Origin: Dongia sedimenti
GTDB taxonomy: Bacteria > Pseudomonadota > Alphaproteobacteria > Dongiales > Dongiaceae
Length of the DNA: 64,000 bases
Reading direction: 5' to 3'
NCBI GenBank assembly: GCA_030715195.1
Contig: JAUYVI010000004.1
Coordinates: 186,001-250,000, forward strand
The position numbers and the translations under genes are program-made. Positions 10,437 to 18,980 of this stretch are shown piece by piece. Positions within the stretch are counted from its first letter, which is position 1. Each line of letters opens with the position of its first letter. The notes beneath the pieces are model-generated. The model searched no databases. It saw nothing but the letters and a program-made list of their open reading frames with translations, and was not told the DNA's origin.

Positions 10437-11558
10437 ATGAACGCCACGCCGACGAGCCGCGCCGCCATTCGCGCGAAGGCCCTCGAACTCGGCTTCGACG
10501 CCGTCGGCTTCGCGAAAGCGGAACTCGCGCCGGAAGCGCAGGAGAATCTCAAGGCCTTCATCGCCCAGGGCCTGCATGGCGAAATGGATTGGATGCCGGC
10601 CAAGGCCGACCGCCGCGGCGATCCCCAGGTGCTGTGGCCCGCGGCCAAGAGCGTGGTGGTGCTGGGCCTGAACTACGGACCCGAGGAAGCGCCGGTCGAT
10701 CTGCCGCCCGATCGCGCCAACATCTCGGTCTATGCGCGGCATCGCGATTATCACGACGTGCTGAAGAAGAAGCTGAAGGCGCTCGGTCGCTGGATCGCCG
10801 AAACGCATCAGATCGAGGTGAAGGTCTTCGTCGATACCGCGCCGGTGATGGAGAAGCCGCTGGCCCAGGCCGGCGGAATCGGCTGGCAGGGCAAGCACAC
10901 CAACTTGGTCTCGCGCGATCTCGGTTCCTGGCTGTTCCTGGGCGAGGTGTTCCTGGCGCTCGATCTTCCGCCGGATGACGCGGAGAGCGATCATTGCGGC
11001 GAATGCCGGCGTTGCCTCGATGCCTGCCCGACCCAGGCCTTTCCGGCGCCCTATCGGATCGATGCGCGGCGCTGCATCTCCTATCTCACCATCGAGCATA
11101 AGGGGCCGATCCCGCATGAACTGCGGCCGCTGATCGGCAACCGGATCTATGGCTGCGACGTCTGCCTCGCGGTCTGCCCCTGGAACAAGTTCGCGCAAGC
11201 GGCCGCGCAGCCGGCGCTCAAAGCCCGTGCCGATCTGACGGCGCCGGACCTGGCCGAGCTCGCGACCCTCGACGACGCGGCGTTCCGACTGCGCTTCTCG
11301 GGCTCGCCGATCAAGCGGATCGGGCGCGATCGCTTTCTCCGCAATGTGCTGATCGCCATCGGCAATAGCGGGATGGTCGCGCTCCGGGGGCCCGCCCTGC
11401 GGTCCTTGTCCGACCCCTCGCCTTTGGTGCGCGGGGCGGCGGTGTGGGCGCTGGGACGCCTGTCGTCGCCGGCCGAGCTGCGTGCCATGGCCCCCGCCAC
11501 CCCGGACCCCCATCCGGCAGTGGCCGAGGAATGGCGGATCGGTTTGCATCACACCTAG
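10437..11558 (+). CDS. queG: Epoxyqueuosine reductase
   Basis: This 373-residue cobalamin-dependent Fe-S enzyme reduces epoxyqueuosine to queuosine in tRNA, the last step of the pathway. D133 in VDTAPVMEK corresponds to the conserved catalytic aspartate. Two [4Fe-4S] clusters are encoded by [16 protein letters not shown] and [11 protein letters not shown], with the conserved [10 protein letters not shown] segment between them. A HEAT-like C-terminal tail follows ([19 protein letters not shown]). It completes the queuosine block after queF. Confidence 0.97.
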   Translation: MNATPTSRAAIRAKALELGFDAVGFAKAELAPEAQENLKAFIAQGLHGEMDWMPAKADRRGDPQVLWPAAKSVVVLGLNYGPEEAPVDLPPDRANISVYARHRDYHDVLKKKLKALGRWIAETHQIEVKVFVDTAPVMEKPLAQAGGIGWQGKHTNLVSRDLGSWLFLGEVFLALDLPPDDAESDHCGECRRCLDACPTQAFPAPYRIDARRCISYLTIEHKGPIPHELRPLIGNRIYGCDVCLAVCPWNKFAQAAAQPALKARADLTAPDLAELATLDDAAFRLRFSGSPIKRIGRDRFLRNVLIAIGNSGMVALRGPALRSLSDPSPLVRGAAVWALGRLSSPAELRAMAPATPDPHPAVAEEWRIGLHHT

Positions 11559-11643
11559 GCTCCACGCCGGGGCGACAGGCGCGCTTTGGTGATTGAAGGT
11601 TAACTTTCTTCCACCAACGTGTGGGGTATCACAACGCCTCGGC

Positions 11644-11671
11644 TTGAGGCCCGGGTGAATAGGCCTATAAT
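11644..11671 (+). promoter_or_regulatory. Candidate sigma-70 promoter for the caspase gene cluster
   Basis: TTGAGG at 11644-11649 and a perfect TATAAT at 11666-11671 are separated by 16 bp. The predicted start is about 60 bp before the ATG at 11737, in an AT-richer intergenic stretch. Confidence 0.5.
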
Positions 11672-11736
11672 TTTGCCAATTCTCTGAATATTTGAGCGGC
11701 TCGGTCGTTCGCGCCCGCCGCCGTTGGGATCTGACG

Positions 11737-13482
11737 ATGCCGCATCTTTCCTTCTCTCGGCGTGGTGTGACGGCCTTGGGCGCGCTCTGCGCCGGCCTGG
11801 CACTCATGCTCGGCCTGCTGGTCGCGCGCCCCGCCTCGGCGGAGCCGCGCGTCGCCTTGGTGATCGGCAACTCGGCCTATAAGGGCGATCTGCCGGCGCT
11901 GCCCAACCCCTCCAACGACGCCAAGCTGATGGCAAGGACGCTGAAATCCATCGGCTTCGACGTGGTCGAGGCCGAGGATGCCAGCCAGGCGGAGATGAAG
12001 CAGAAGATCCAGGAGTTCAGCGACAAGCTCGCGGCGGCGGGCAAGGAAGGCACCGGCCTGTTCTTCTATGCCGGCCACGGATTGCAGGTCGCGGGCGAGA
12101 ACTACCTCATTCCCGTCGATGCCAAGATCAAGAGCGAGCGGGATGTGGACCTCGTCAGCGTCTCGGCCACCACCGTCATGAAGCAGATGGAGTTCGCCGA
12201 GAGTGCGGTCAACATCATCATCCTCGATGCCTGCCGCAACAATCCGCTGGGCGACGGCGCGCGGAGCCTGAGCCGCGGCTTGGCGAAGATCGAGACCGCG
12301 CCGCGCGGCAGCTTCATCGCCTATTCGACCGCGCCGGGCTCGACCGCGGCGGACGGCGACGGGGTGAACAGCCCCTACACCAAGGCCCTGGCCGAGACCA
12401 TCACCCAGCCGGGCCTCTCCATCGCCGACGTGTTCCAGGAGGTGCGCACCAAGGTGCTGGCCTCGACCGGCAACGAGCAGACGCCGTGGGATTCGTCGTC
12501 ACTCACCGGCCGCTTCTACTTCAAGGCGCCGGAGGCCACGCAGACCGCTTCGGTCACGCCGCCAGCCGCGCCCGCCACTTCGGCCGAAGAAGAGGCGCTG
12601 AAGACGGAGAAGGCCTATTGGGATTCGGTGAAGGACAGCGGTGACGCCGACAGCATCAATCTCTATCTGGCCAAGTATCCGAACGGCTACTTCGTCGACC
12701 TCGCCAATGCCAAGCTCGACGAGCTGAAGGGCGGGTCGAAGGTCGCGAGCGCGGGGACGGGCGACGGCAATGCCATTTCCCGCGACAGTGTCGCCGATCC
12801 GACGCAGGTCCAGCCGCAGGCCGCGGAGGTCAGCTTCATCGCTCAGAGCCAGACGGTCTACGCCAAGTCCGGCGGCCAGGTCCGCGCCGCGCCGAATGCC
12901 GGCGCGAAAATGCTCTCCAAGCTGCAGACCAACACCGAGGTGACCGCGACCGGCCTTTCCGCCGACGGCAAATGGTGGCGCGTCGCCTTGGCCGATGGCC
13001 GGACCGGCTACATGCATCGGACCGTGGTTGCGGAGCAGCCGATCCAGACCGCCTCGGCGGCACCCGCCGCTCCGCCAGCCGCGCAACCCGCCGTGGCGCA
13101 GACCCTCGGCCCCGATGCCTTCGAGACCGCGGGCGCGCCGCAGCCGGCTCCGGCGCCGGTCCCGAGTTCCGAGGTCGGTCAGGCGCTGCTTTCGGGCGTT
13201 GCCAGCCAGCTCGGGATCAGCATCCCACAGGTGCCGTCGGCGGCGCCGACGCAGCCACAGCAGCCAATGGCCGCGTCTTTCTCGTTCAACCCGGTCAATG
13301 TGACCATCAAGGTGCGCGAGGGCGCGCAGATCTTCGATGCGCCCGGCGGTCAGCCGATCTTCAAGCTGCGCCAGGGCGGGCCCTTGCTCGCCACAGCGCG
13401 CAGCAGCGATGGGCGCTGGTACCAGGTCTCGCTGTCGAACGGCGCGCAGGGTTTTGTGCCGCGCCAGTCGGTGATGAAGTAG
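11737..13482 (+). CDS. Exported caspase-like protease with SH3 domains
   Basis: This 581-residue protein starts with a signal peptide, probably cleaved after A35 (ARPASA). A peptidase C14 domain follows, with VALVIGNSAYKG, catalytic H114 in FFYAGHG and catalytic C166 in ILDACRNNP. After it come one module of the type YWDSVKDS...YLAKYPNGYF, a bacterial SH3 domain (VYAKSGGQVRAAP to GYMHRTVV), a Pro/Ala-rich linker and a second SH3-like domain at the C-terminus. Both catalytic residues are kept, so an active periplasmic cysteine protease is likely. The ATG at 11737 is chosen because it begins the signal peptide. Substrate and trigger are unknown. Confidence 0.87.
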   Translation: MPHLSFSRRGVTALGALCAGLALMLGLLVARPASAEPRVALVIGNSAYKGDLPALPNPSNDAKLMARTLKSIGFDVVEAEDASQAEMKQKIQEFSDKLAAAGKEGTGLFFYAGHGLQVAGENYLIPVDAKIKSERDVDLVSVSATTVMKQMEFAESAVNIIILDACRNNPLGDGARSLSRGLAKIETAPRGSFIAYSTAPGSTAADGDGVNSPYTKALAETITQPGLSIADVFQEVRTKVLASTGNEQTPWDSSSLTGRFYFKAPEATQTASVTPPAAPATSAEEEALKTEKAYWDSVKDSGDADSINLYLAKYPNGYFVDLANAKLDELKGGSKVASAGTGDGNAISRDSVADPTQVQPQAAEVSFIAQSQTVYAKSGGQVRAAPNAGAKMLSKLQTNTEVTATGLSADGKWWRVALADGRTGYMHRTVVAEQPIQTASAAPAAPPAAQPAVAQTLGPDAFETAGAPQPAPAPVPSSEVGQALLSGVASQLGISIPQVPSAAPTQPQQPMAASFSFNPVNVTIKVREGAQIFDAPGGQPIFKLRQGGPLLATARSSDGRWYQVSLSNGAQGFVPRQSVMK

Positions 13483-13602
13483 GGCGCGGCGCCGACCAAG
13501 AAAAATTCGGACCATGGCCGATTTCTTTCTCGGTAAAGCCGCTTACACTGCCCTGACGGCGCAGATGGGCCGCGCGAGGGATACGGGGAGCGGCGTTCAA
13601 AG

Positions 13603-15369
13603 ATGACGGAAAGATCTGCGGCTCTCCTGGCCCTGGCCCTGTCGGCCGCGCTCTTCACCCCTGCATTGGCTGATCCGTTCGCGTCCGCACCCATGCAGAT
13701 CGCCCAGGGCGAAAGCGAGCTCGATTTCTGGAATGGAATCAAGGACAGCAAGAAGGCCGAGGACTATCAGGCCTATCTCGACAAGTATCCCGACGGCAAC
13801 TTCGCCGATCTCGCCAAGCTTCGGGTGAAGAAATACGCACCGGCTCCGGCACCCGCAGCCACGCCGGCGCCGGCGGAACCCGCGGTCGATCCGCAGCAGG
13901 CCGACATCGCGTATTGGAACTCGATCAAGGCCAGCACGAAGGCCGAGGACTACAAGGCCTATCTCGAGAAATATCCGAACGGCGAGTTCGTCGATCTGGC
14001 CAAGCTCAGGGTGGAGAAGTACGGCGCTCCGGCTCCGGCCCAGGCACCGACGGAGCCGCCGGCCGCTCCGGAACCGAAGGCCGCGGAGCCGGCAGCGGTC
14101 GAGCCGGCGCCCGCGCAGCCACCGGCTGCCGCACCCGCGCCCGCCCAAGCGCCGACCTTCGAAGCGAAAGACGCCACCGTCTATGCCAAGAACGGCGGGC
14201 AGGTGCGGTCCGAACCGGATTCCAAGGCGGCGCTGGTCACCAAGCTGAAGACCAACACCGAGGTCCACGCGACCGGCCTCTCCTCCGACGGCAAGTGGTG
14301 GCGGGTCGAGGTCGCCGGGCAAAGCGGCTACATGCACCGCACGGTGGTGAGCGCGCAGCCGGTGGTCCTCGCGCCCAGCAGCCAGAAGAGCGCGCCGGAA
14401 GCCGCCGCCGCGCCGACCGGACCGGATGAAGAGGTCTGTCCTGCGGCCTCGCAGGTCGCGGCCAACGACCGCGTCGCCGCCTGCGAGCGCCTGGTGGTGA
14501 AGGCCGGCGACGACACGGCGAAGCTCACGGCGCTCGGCAATCTCGCCGTGTCGCTCAGCATGGCGCGGCGCTATGACGAGGCGATCCGGAAATACGAGCA
14601 GGCGGCGGCTTTGGCGCCGCGCGATGCGACGATCTATTACGACATCGGCCTGGTGCGACTCGACCAGCGGCGGTTCAAGGAGGCCTATTCCGCCTTCGAG
14701 AAAGCGGCCACGATCGACAACAAGAATCCCGACATCGTCTTCCAGCGCGGCGTCGCCGTCATGGGCTTCGGCGATGTCGAGAAGGCGCGGCTCGAGGTGA
14801 AGCGCGCGCTGCTCACCAAGGACGATGCCGGCTATTACGAGAAGCTGGGCGAGATCGAGATCGCGCGCGGCGACCTCGATTCCGCCAAGACCGCGCTGGA
14901 GCGCGGCCGCAAGGCCGATAGCAGCCGCCAGTCGCTGATCCTGGCGGCGGTGAACTACTTCACCGGCGACCTGGACCAGGCCGGAGCCCAGGCCACCGCC
15001 AGCCTGGGCGCGCCGACCGCGCCGCTCTGGAGCGCCCTCGCCAAGAAAGCGAAGGGCGATGCGGCCGGCGCCGCCGCGGCCCTGGAGGCAGGCCGCTCCG
15101 CCGCCGGCGATGCCTGGCCGGGACCGGTCTTCGACGCGCTCTCCGGCGGGCTCAGCCTCGCCCAGGCGCGGGCGGCGGCGAAATCGAAGGACGCCAACAC
15201 GCAGTTCGAGCAGCTCTGCGCGCTGAATTTCTTCGCCGGCGAATGGGCCTATCTCGCCGGCGACAAGGATGCCGCGCGCGCCGCGCTGCAGGCGGCGCTC
15301 GACACCCGCGCCTATTGGACCCTGGAATTCGCCGCGGCCAAGGCGCGGCTCGCCAATATGGGCGGATGA
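13603..15369 (+). CDS. Exported SH3/TPR-repeat protein
   Basis: This 588-residue protein begins with a signal peptide ending near A23 (FTPALA). Two tandem modules with the pattern (F/Y)WN(G/S)IK.S.KAEDY.AYL.KYP.G.F follow, each ended by a Pro/Ala-rich linker. An SH3 domain comes next (VYAKNGGQVRSEP to GYMHRTVV) and is almost the same as the first SH3 domain of the preceding caspase protein. The C-terminal half is alpha-helical TPR-like repeats (YDEAIRKYEQAAALAPRDA and later copies). It has no protease domain. It lies between two caspase genes on the same strand and may be their adaptor or scaffold, which is inference. Confidence 0.8.
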   Translation: MTERSAALLALALSAALFTPALADPFASAPMQIAQGESELDFWNGIKDSKKAEDYQAYLDKYPDGNFADLAKLRVKKYAPAPAPAATPAPAEPAVDPQQADIAYWNSIKASTKAEDYKAYLEKYPNGEFVDLAKLRVEKYGAPAPAQAPTEPPAAPEPKAAEPAAVEPAPAQPPAAAPAPAQAPTFEAKDATVYAKNGGQVRSEPDSKAALVTKLKTNTEVHATGLSSDGKWWRVEVAGQSGYMHRTVVSAQPVVLAPSSQKSAPEAAAAPTGPDEEVCPAASQVAANDRVAACERLVVKAGDDTAKLTALGNLAVSLSMARRYDEAIRKYEQAAALAPRDATIYYDIGLVRLDQRRFKEAYSAFEKAATIDNKNPDIVFQRGVAVMGFGDVEKARLEVKRALLTKDDAGYYEKLGEIEIARGDLDSAKTALERGRKADSSRQSLILAAVNYFTGDLDQAGAQATASLGAPTAPLWSALAKKAKGDAAGAAAALEAGRSAAGDAWPGPVFDALSGGLSLAQARAAAKSKDANTQFEQLCALNFFAGEWAYLAGDKDAARAALQAALDTRAYWTLEFAAAKARLANMGG

Positions 15370-15379
15370 GCTGAACGGC

Positions 15380-17779
15380 ATGCGGATCGTCGCGTTCGTC
15401 TTCGCCGCACTGCTGCTCCTCGCCCTCCCGGCGCGGGCCGAGCCGCGCGTCGCGCTCATCATCGGCAATTCGGCTTACGACGGCGATCTGGGCGCGTTGC
15501 CCAACCCCGCCAACGACGCCCGGCTCATGGCGAAGACCCTGAAGGGCATCGGCTTCGAGGTGATCGAAGCGGAGAATGCCGACCAGGCGCAGATGAAGCG
15601 CGTCATCCAGAGCTTCGGCGAGCGCCTGGCCAATGCGGGCGAGGGGGCGACCGGCCTGTTCTTCTATGCCGGCCATGGCGTCCAGGTCGGCGGCACCAAT
15701 TACCTGATCCCGATCCACGCCAAGATCGCGCGCGAGCCCGATGTCGATATCGAGGCGGTGCCGGTCGATCTGGTGATGAAGCAGATGGCCTTCGCCGATG
15801 CCGCGGTCAACATCGTGATCCTGGATGCCTGCCGCAACAATCCGCTGTCGCGCGGCTTTCGCGCCGTGACCCGCGGTCTCGCCGATCCGAGCGCGCGGCC
15901 GATGGGCAGCTTCATCGCCTATTCGACCGCGCCGGGCGATGTCGCCGAGGACGGGAAGGGCGTCAACAGCGCCTATACGACGGCGCTCGCGCAGGCGATC
16001 ACCCGGCCCGGCGCCAGCATCAACGACGTGTTCCAGGAAGTGCGCGGCAAGGTGCTGGCGGCGACCGGCAAGAAGCAGGTGCCGTGGGACGCTTCCTCGC
16101 TGACGGCGCCGTTCTACTTCGTGCCCGCGGCGGTCTCGGCCCCGGCGGCACCCGATCCCGCATCGCTGGATCTCGCCTTCTGGAACGAGGTGAAGGACAG
16201 CAAGTCGGCCGAGGACTACCAGGCCTATCTCGGCAAATTCCCCGATGGCGTCTTCGCGCCGCTGGCCCGGCGTCGCCTGGAGCAGGCGGACCAGACGGCC
16301 ACGCGGGTGCTGCACCAGAACCCGGAAGCGGCACTGCCCGCCACGCCCAGCCAGGCGGATGCCGCCGCCTTCGAATCGGCGTTCTGGAGCGCGGCCGAAG
16401 ACGACAAGTCGGTCGAAGGCTACGAAGCCTATCTCAACAAATATCCGCAGGGCCGGTTCGCCGACCAGGCGCGCCAGCGGATCGCGACGCTGAACGTGGC
16501 CCCGAAGGCGCCGTTGCCGGCCATCGTCGCGACGACCGCGAAACTCTATGCCCGCGACCAGGCCCGCCTGCGTGAGGCACCGTCGATCGATGCACCGGTC
16601 GTCGCGCGGCTTGCGGCCAGTCAGGCCCTGGAGGCCACCGGACGCAGCACCGACAGCGCCTGGTGGCGGGTGCAGCTGGCGGATGGCCGCATCGGCTTCG
16701 TCGCGGCCAGCGTGGTTTCCGATCGGCCGCCACCGCCACCGCCACCGCAAGCGGCCGCCGCCAAGCCGGCGGCGCTGCCCGCCGTGGCGGCACCGCCGCC
16801 TGCGGGCACCGATTCCGACAATTGCCTGAACAACACCGACTTGCCGTCGCCGCAGCGCGCCGAGATCTGCCGGCGCTTCGTCGCCGCGGGCATCGCCGAC
16901 GAGACCGACCACTACAACGCGCTGCTGCGCCTGGGCGAGGCGCTGTTCGACCAGAACCTGAGCGACGAGGCCATGCGCAACTACCGCACGGCCGTCGATA
17001 TCGATCCCAACTTCTGGGGCGCCTATTACCTGATCGGCCGCGTGCATCGGAGCGAGAGTCGTTATGCCGAGGCGCGGGCCGCTTTCGACAAGGCAGTGGC
17101 GCTCGATTCGACCCAGGCCGATCCCCTCATGAATCGGGGTGCCGTCGCCCGCCGGCTCGGCGATTTCGACGCAGCCGAGGCCGACATCGAGCGCGCCATC
17201 GCGATGAAATCCGACGACCCCGACTACTTCGACGAGTTGAGCTATCTCCACCTCTACAAGGGCGACATCGCGGCGGCACTGGCGGACACCGAGAAGGCGC
17301 TGGCGCTGGATTCCAGCTACCGGACCGCGACCGGAATCTTTGCCCTGTATTTCGCCCGACGCTTCGACGAGGCCATCGCCATGGCGGACCGGGCGCGGGC
17401 CGAAGACCCGGGCTTCCTCTACTGGTGGATCTGGAAGGCGATGGCGCAGCGCGCCAGGGGTGATGCCGCCGGCGCGTCGGAAACGCTGACGGCGGGCCGC
17501 GCGGCCTTCGGCAAGCCGGACTGGCCGGCGCCGTTGCTGGACTACATCGCGGGCCGGATTTCCGAGGCGGAGGCGCGGCGGCTGGCCCGCTCCGACAACG
17601 CAAAGACCGCGGTGGAGCAGCTCTGCGAGGTGGACTTCTACACCGGCGAGCGGCTCGCCGCGGCAGGTGACCGGGCGGGCGCGATCGCCGCGTTCAAGCG
17701 CGCCAAAGACAGCCGGGTCTATTATTACATCGAAACCATGGTCGCCCCGGCCTGGATCGCGTTCCTGAAGACGCCCTGA
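15380..17779 (+). CDS. Exported caspase-like protease with SH3 and TPR repeats
   Basis: This 799-residue protein joins features of its two neighbours. A signal peptide ends near A20 (ALPARA). A peptidase C14 domain follows with catalytic H99 in FFYAGHG and C151 in ILDACRNNP. Next are two modules of the type FWNEVKDSKSAEDYQAYLGK, an SH3 domain (ARDQARLREAP to GRIGFVAASVV), a polyproline stretch and a long TPR region. The ATG at 15380 starts 11 bp after the previous stop, so the genes are probably cotranscribed. It is paralogous to the 11737 gene. The substrate is unknown. Confidence 0.87.
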   Translation: MRIVAFVFAALLLLALPARAEPRVALIIGNSAYDGDLGALPNPANDARLMAKTLKGIGFEVIEAENADQAQMKRVIQSFGERLANAGEGATGLFFYAGHGVQVGGTNYLIPIHAKIAREPDVDIEAVPVDLVMKQMAFADAAVNIVILDACRNNPLSRGFRAVTRGLADPSARPMGSFIAYSTAPGDVAEDGKGVNSAYTTALAQAITRPGASINDVFQEVRGKVLAATGKKQVPWDASSLTAPFYFVPAAVSAPAAPDPASLDLAFWNEVKDSKSAEDYQAYLGKFPDGVFAPLARRRLEQADQTATRVLHQNPEAALPATPSQADAAAFESAFWSAAEDDKSVEGYEAYLNKYPQGRFADQARQRIATLNVAPKAPLPAIVATTAKLYARDQARLREAPSIDAPVVARLAASQALEATGRSTDSAWWRVQLADGRIGFVAASVVSDRPPPPPPPQAAAAKPAALPAVAAPPPAGTDSDNCLNNTDLPSPQRAEICRRFVAAGIADETDHYNALLRLGEALFDQNLSDEAMRNYRTAVDIDPNFWGAYYLIGRVHRSESRYAEARAAFDKAVALDSTQADPLMNRGAVARRLGDFDAAEADIERAIAMKSDDPDYFDELSYLHLYKGDIAAALADTEKALALDSSYRTATGIFALYFARRFDEAIAMADRARAEDPGFLYWWIWKAMAQRARGDAAGASETLTAGRAAFGKPDWPAPLLDYIAGRISEAEARRLARSDNAKTAVEQLCEVDFYTGERLAAAGDRAGAIAAFKRAKDSRVYYYIETMVAPAWIAFLKTP

Positions 17780-17796
17780 CCCGGTTCTTTAACGAT

Positions 17797-17802
17797 TATA
17801 AT
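17797..17802 (+). promoter_or_regulatory. Candidate -10 element upstream of irr
   Basis: A perfect TATAAT lies 42 bp before the irr ATG, in the short gap after the caspase gene. No good -35 is visible 16-18 bp upstream, so this would be a weak or activator-dependent promoter. Confidence 0.35.
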
Positions 17803-17844
17803 ATCGGGTTCCAAGCCTGCGTCGGATATGGCAATATTCCCGTC

Positions 17845-18258
17845 ATGGAAGCGCGTCCGTTTACCCCCATGGTTCAGAAGCTGCGCACGGCGGGCCTGCG
17901 CCCGACGCGCCAGCGCATGTCCCTGGCCAAACTGCTGTTCGATGCCGGCGACCGCCATGTCACCGCCGAGCAGTTGCACCATGAGGCCACCGCGGCGCGG
18001 GTCCGGGTGTCGCTCGCGACCGTCTACAACACGCTCCACCAGTTCACCACCGCCGGCCTGTTGCGCGAGGTGGTGGTGCAGCCGGGGCGCTCCTACTTCG
18101 ACACCAACACCACCGACCACCACCACTTCTTCATCGAAGCCAACGGTCATCTCGAGGACATCCCGGGAGATTCCGTTGCCTGGGCGCGGCTGCCCGAGCC
18201 CCCGAAGGGGACCCGCATCGAGCGCGTCGAGGTCATTGTGCGGGTCACCCGCGACTAA
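17845..18258 (+). CDS. irr: Fur-family iron response regulator Irr
   Basis: This 137-residue cytoplasmic DNA-binding protein has the winged-helix Fur fold (RPTRQRMSLAKLLF, then SLATVYNTLHQFTTAGLL) and the triple-histidine segment TTDHHHFFIE typical of Irr. In alphaproteobacteria Irr senses iron through haem status and binds ICE boxes, repressing or activating genes under iron limitation. The haem-binding motif of the rhizobial type is not evident. A candidate ICE box lies just downstream, before the rubrerythrin gene, which supports Irr rather than Fur, PerR or Zur. The ATG at 17845 fits the usual N-terminus. Confidence 0.88.
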   Translation: MEARPFTPMVQKLRTAGLRPTRQRMSLAKLLFDAGDRHVTAEQLHHEATAARVRVSLATVYNTLHQFTTAGLLREVVVQPGRSYFDTNTTDHHHFFIEANGHLEDIPGDSVAWARLPEPPKGTRIERVEVIVRVTRD

Positions 18259-18303
18259 TCGTGCCGCGAGTTTCGCCTTTTATTTCAGGCGCAAGACGCT
18301 CTA

Positions 18304-18320
18304 TTTAGAGTTTTTCTAAT
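18304..18320 (+). promoter_or_regulatory. Candidate ICE box (Irr operator) at the rubrerythrin promoter
   Basis: The 17-bp site TTTAGAGTTTTTCTAAT is an imperfect palindrome. It agrees at 14 of 17 positions with the ICE consensus as I recall it (TTTRGAAYNRTTCYAAA). It ends 3 bp before the -35 hexamer and lies 46 bp after the irr stop. Confidence 0.6.
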
Positions 18321-18323
18321 CTG

Positions 18324-18353
18324 TTGACAGCGCCGGTTTCGGCTGCCTATGAT
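18324..18353 (+). promoter_or_regulatory. Sigma-70 promoter of the rubrerythrin operon
   Basis: A perfect TTGACA at 18324-18329 and TATGAT at 18348-18353 are separated by 18 bp. The leader to the rubrerythrin ATG would be about 100 bp. It lies directly downstream of the candidate ICE box. Confidence 0.7.
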
Positions 18354-18459
18354 TCGGGCCTGCAGCGGGTCCCCGGCATCGTGACCGGCCCGGCCTGCAG
18401 ACCGTTTCGATAAGAATACTGCCGAGAAACGACTCCGCCACTGCAAAGGGAGCAAGCAA

Positions 18460-18879
18460 ATGGCAAACCTCAAGAACTCCAAGACCGAAGAGAACCTGAA
18501 GGCGGCCTTCGCCGGCGAGAGCCAGGCCAACCGTCGCTATCTCTATTTCGCACAAAAGGCCGATGTCGAAGGCTACAACGACGTCGCCGCCGTGTTCCGC
18601 TCGACCGCGGAAGGCGAGACCGGCCATGCCCATGGCCATCTCGAGTTCCTGGAAGTCGTCGGCGATCCGGCGACCGGCCTGCCGATCGGGCCGACCGGTC
18701 CGAACCTCAAGGCGGCGATCGCCGGCGAGACCCATGAGTACACCGATATGTACCCGGGTATGGCCCGCACCGCCCGCGAAGAGGGCTTCGAGGAAATCGC
18801 CGACTGGTTCGAGACCTTGGCCAAGGCCGAGAAGTCCCATGCCGGCCGCTTCCAGAAGGCGCTCGACACGCTCGGCTGA
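18460..18879 (+). CDS. Rubrerythrin (diiron domain only)
   Basis: This 139-residue protein is a four-helix diiron peroxidase. Iron ligands are seen in the paired motifs [35 protein letters not shown] and [10 protein letters not shown]. The C-terminal rubredoxin domain of classical rubrerythrin is absent, so electrons must come from another protein. The downstream Fe-S oxidoreductase is an obvious candidate. A good GGGAG precedes the ATG. The candidate ICE box and the adjacent irr gene suggest iron-dependent control. The role in detoxifying hydrogen peroxide is established for the family and inferred here. Confidence 0.93.
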   Translation: MANLKNSKTEENLKAAFAGESQANRRYLYFAQKADVEGYNDVAAVFRSTAEGETGHAHGHLEFLEVVGDPATGLPIGPTGPNLKAAIAGETHEYTDMYPGMARTAREEGFEEIADWFETLAKAEKSHAGRFQKALDTLG

Positions 18880-18980
18880 TCTCCAGTCGATGACATCCGC
18901 CGGAGCCGCGCTGATCCAGATGTCAGCGCGGTCCGGCCGATGCTTCCACGTTTCCGGCCGAACCTCTCACGGATAGGGCG

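Noticed and set aside
9810-11870. Minus-strand frame of about 690 codons opposite queF and queG
   Set aside because: Both plus-strand genes have intact catalytic motifs, so the opposite frame is an artefact of high GC.
13597-17251. Two long minus-strand frames opposite the caspase cluster
   Set aside because: They are low-complexity Arg/Gly-rich shadows; the plus-strand proteins have signal peptides and domains.
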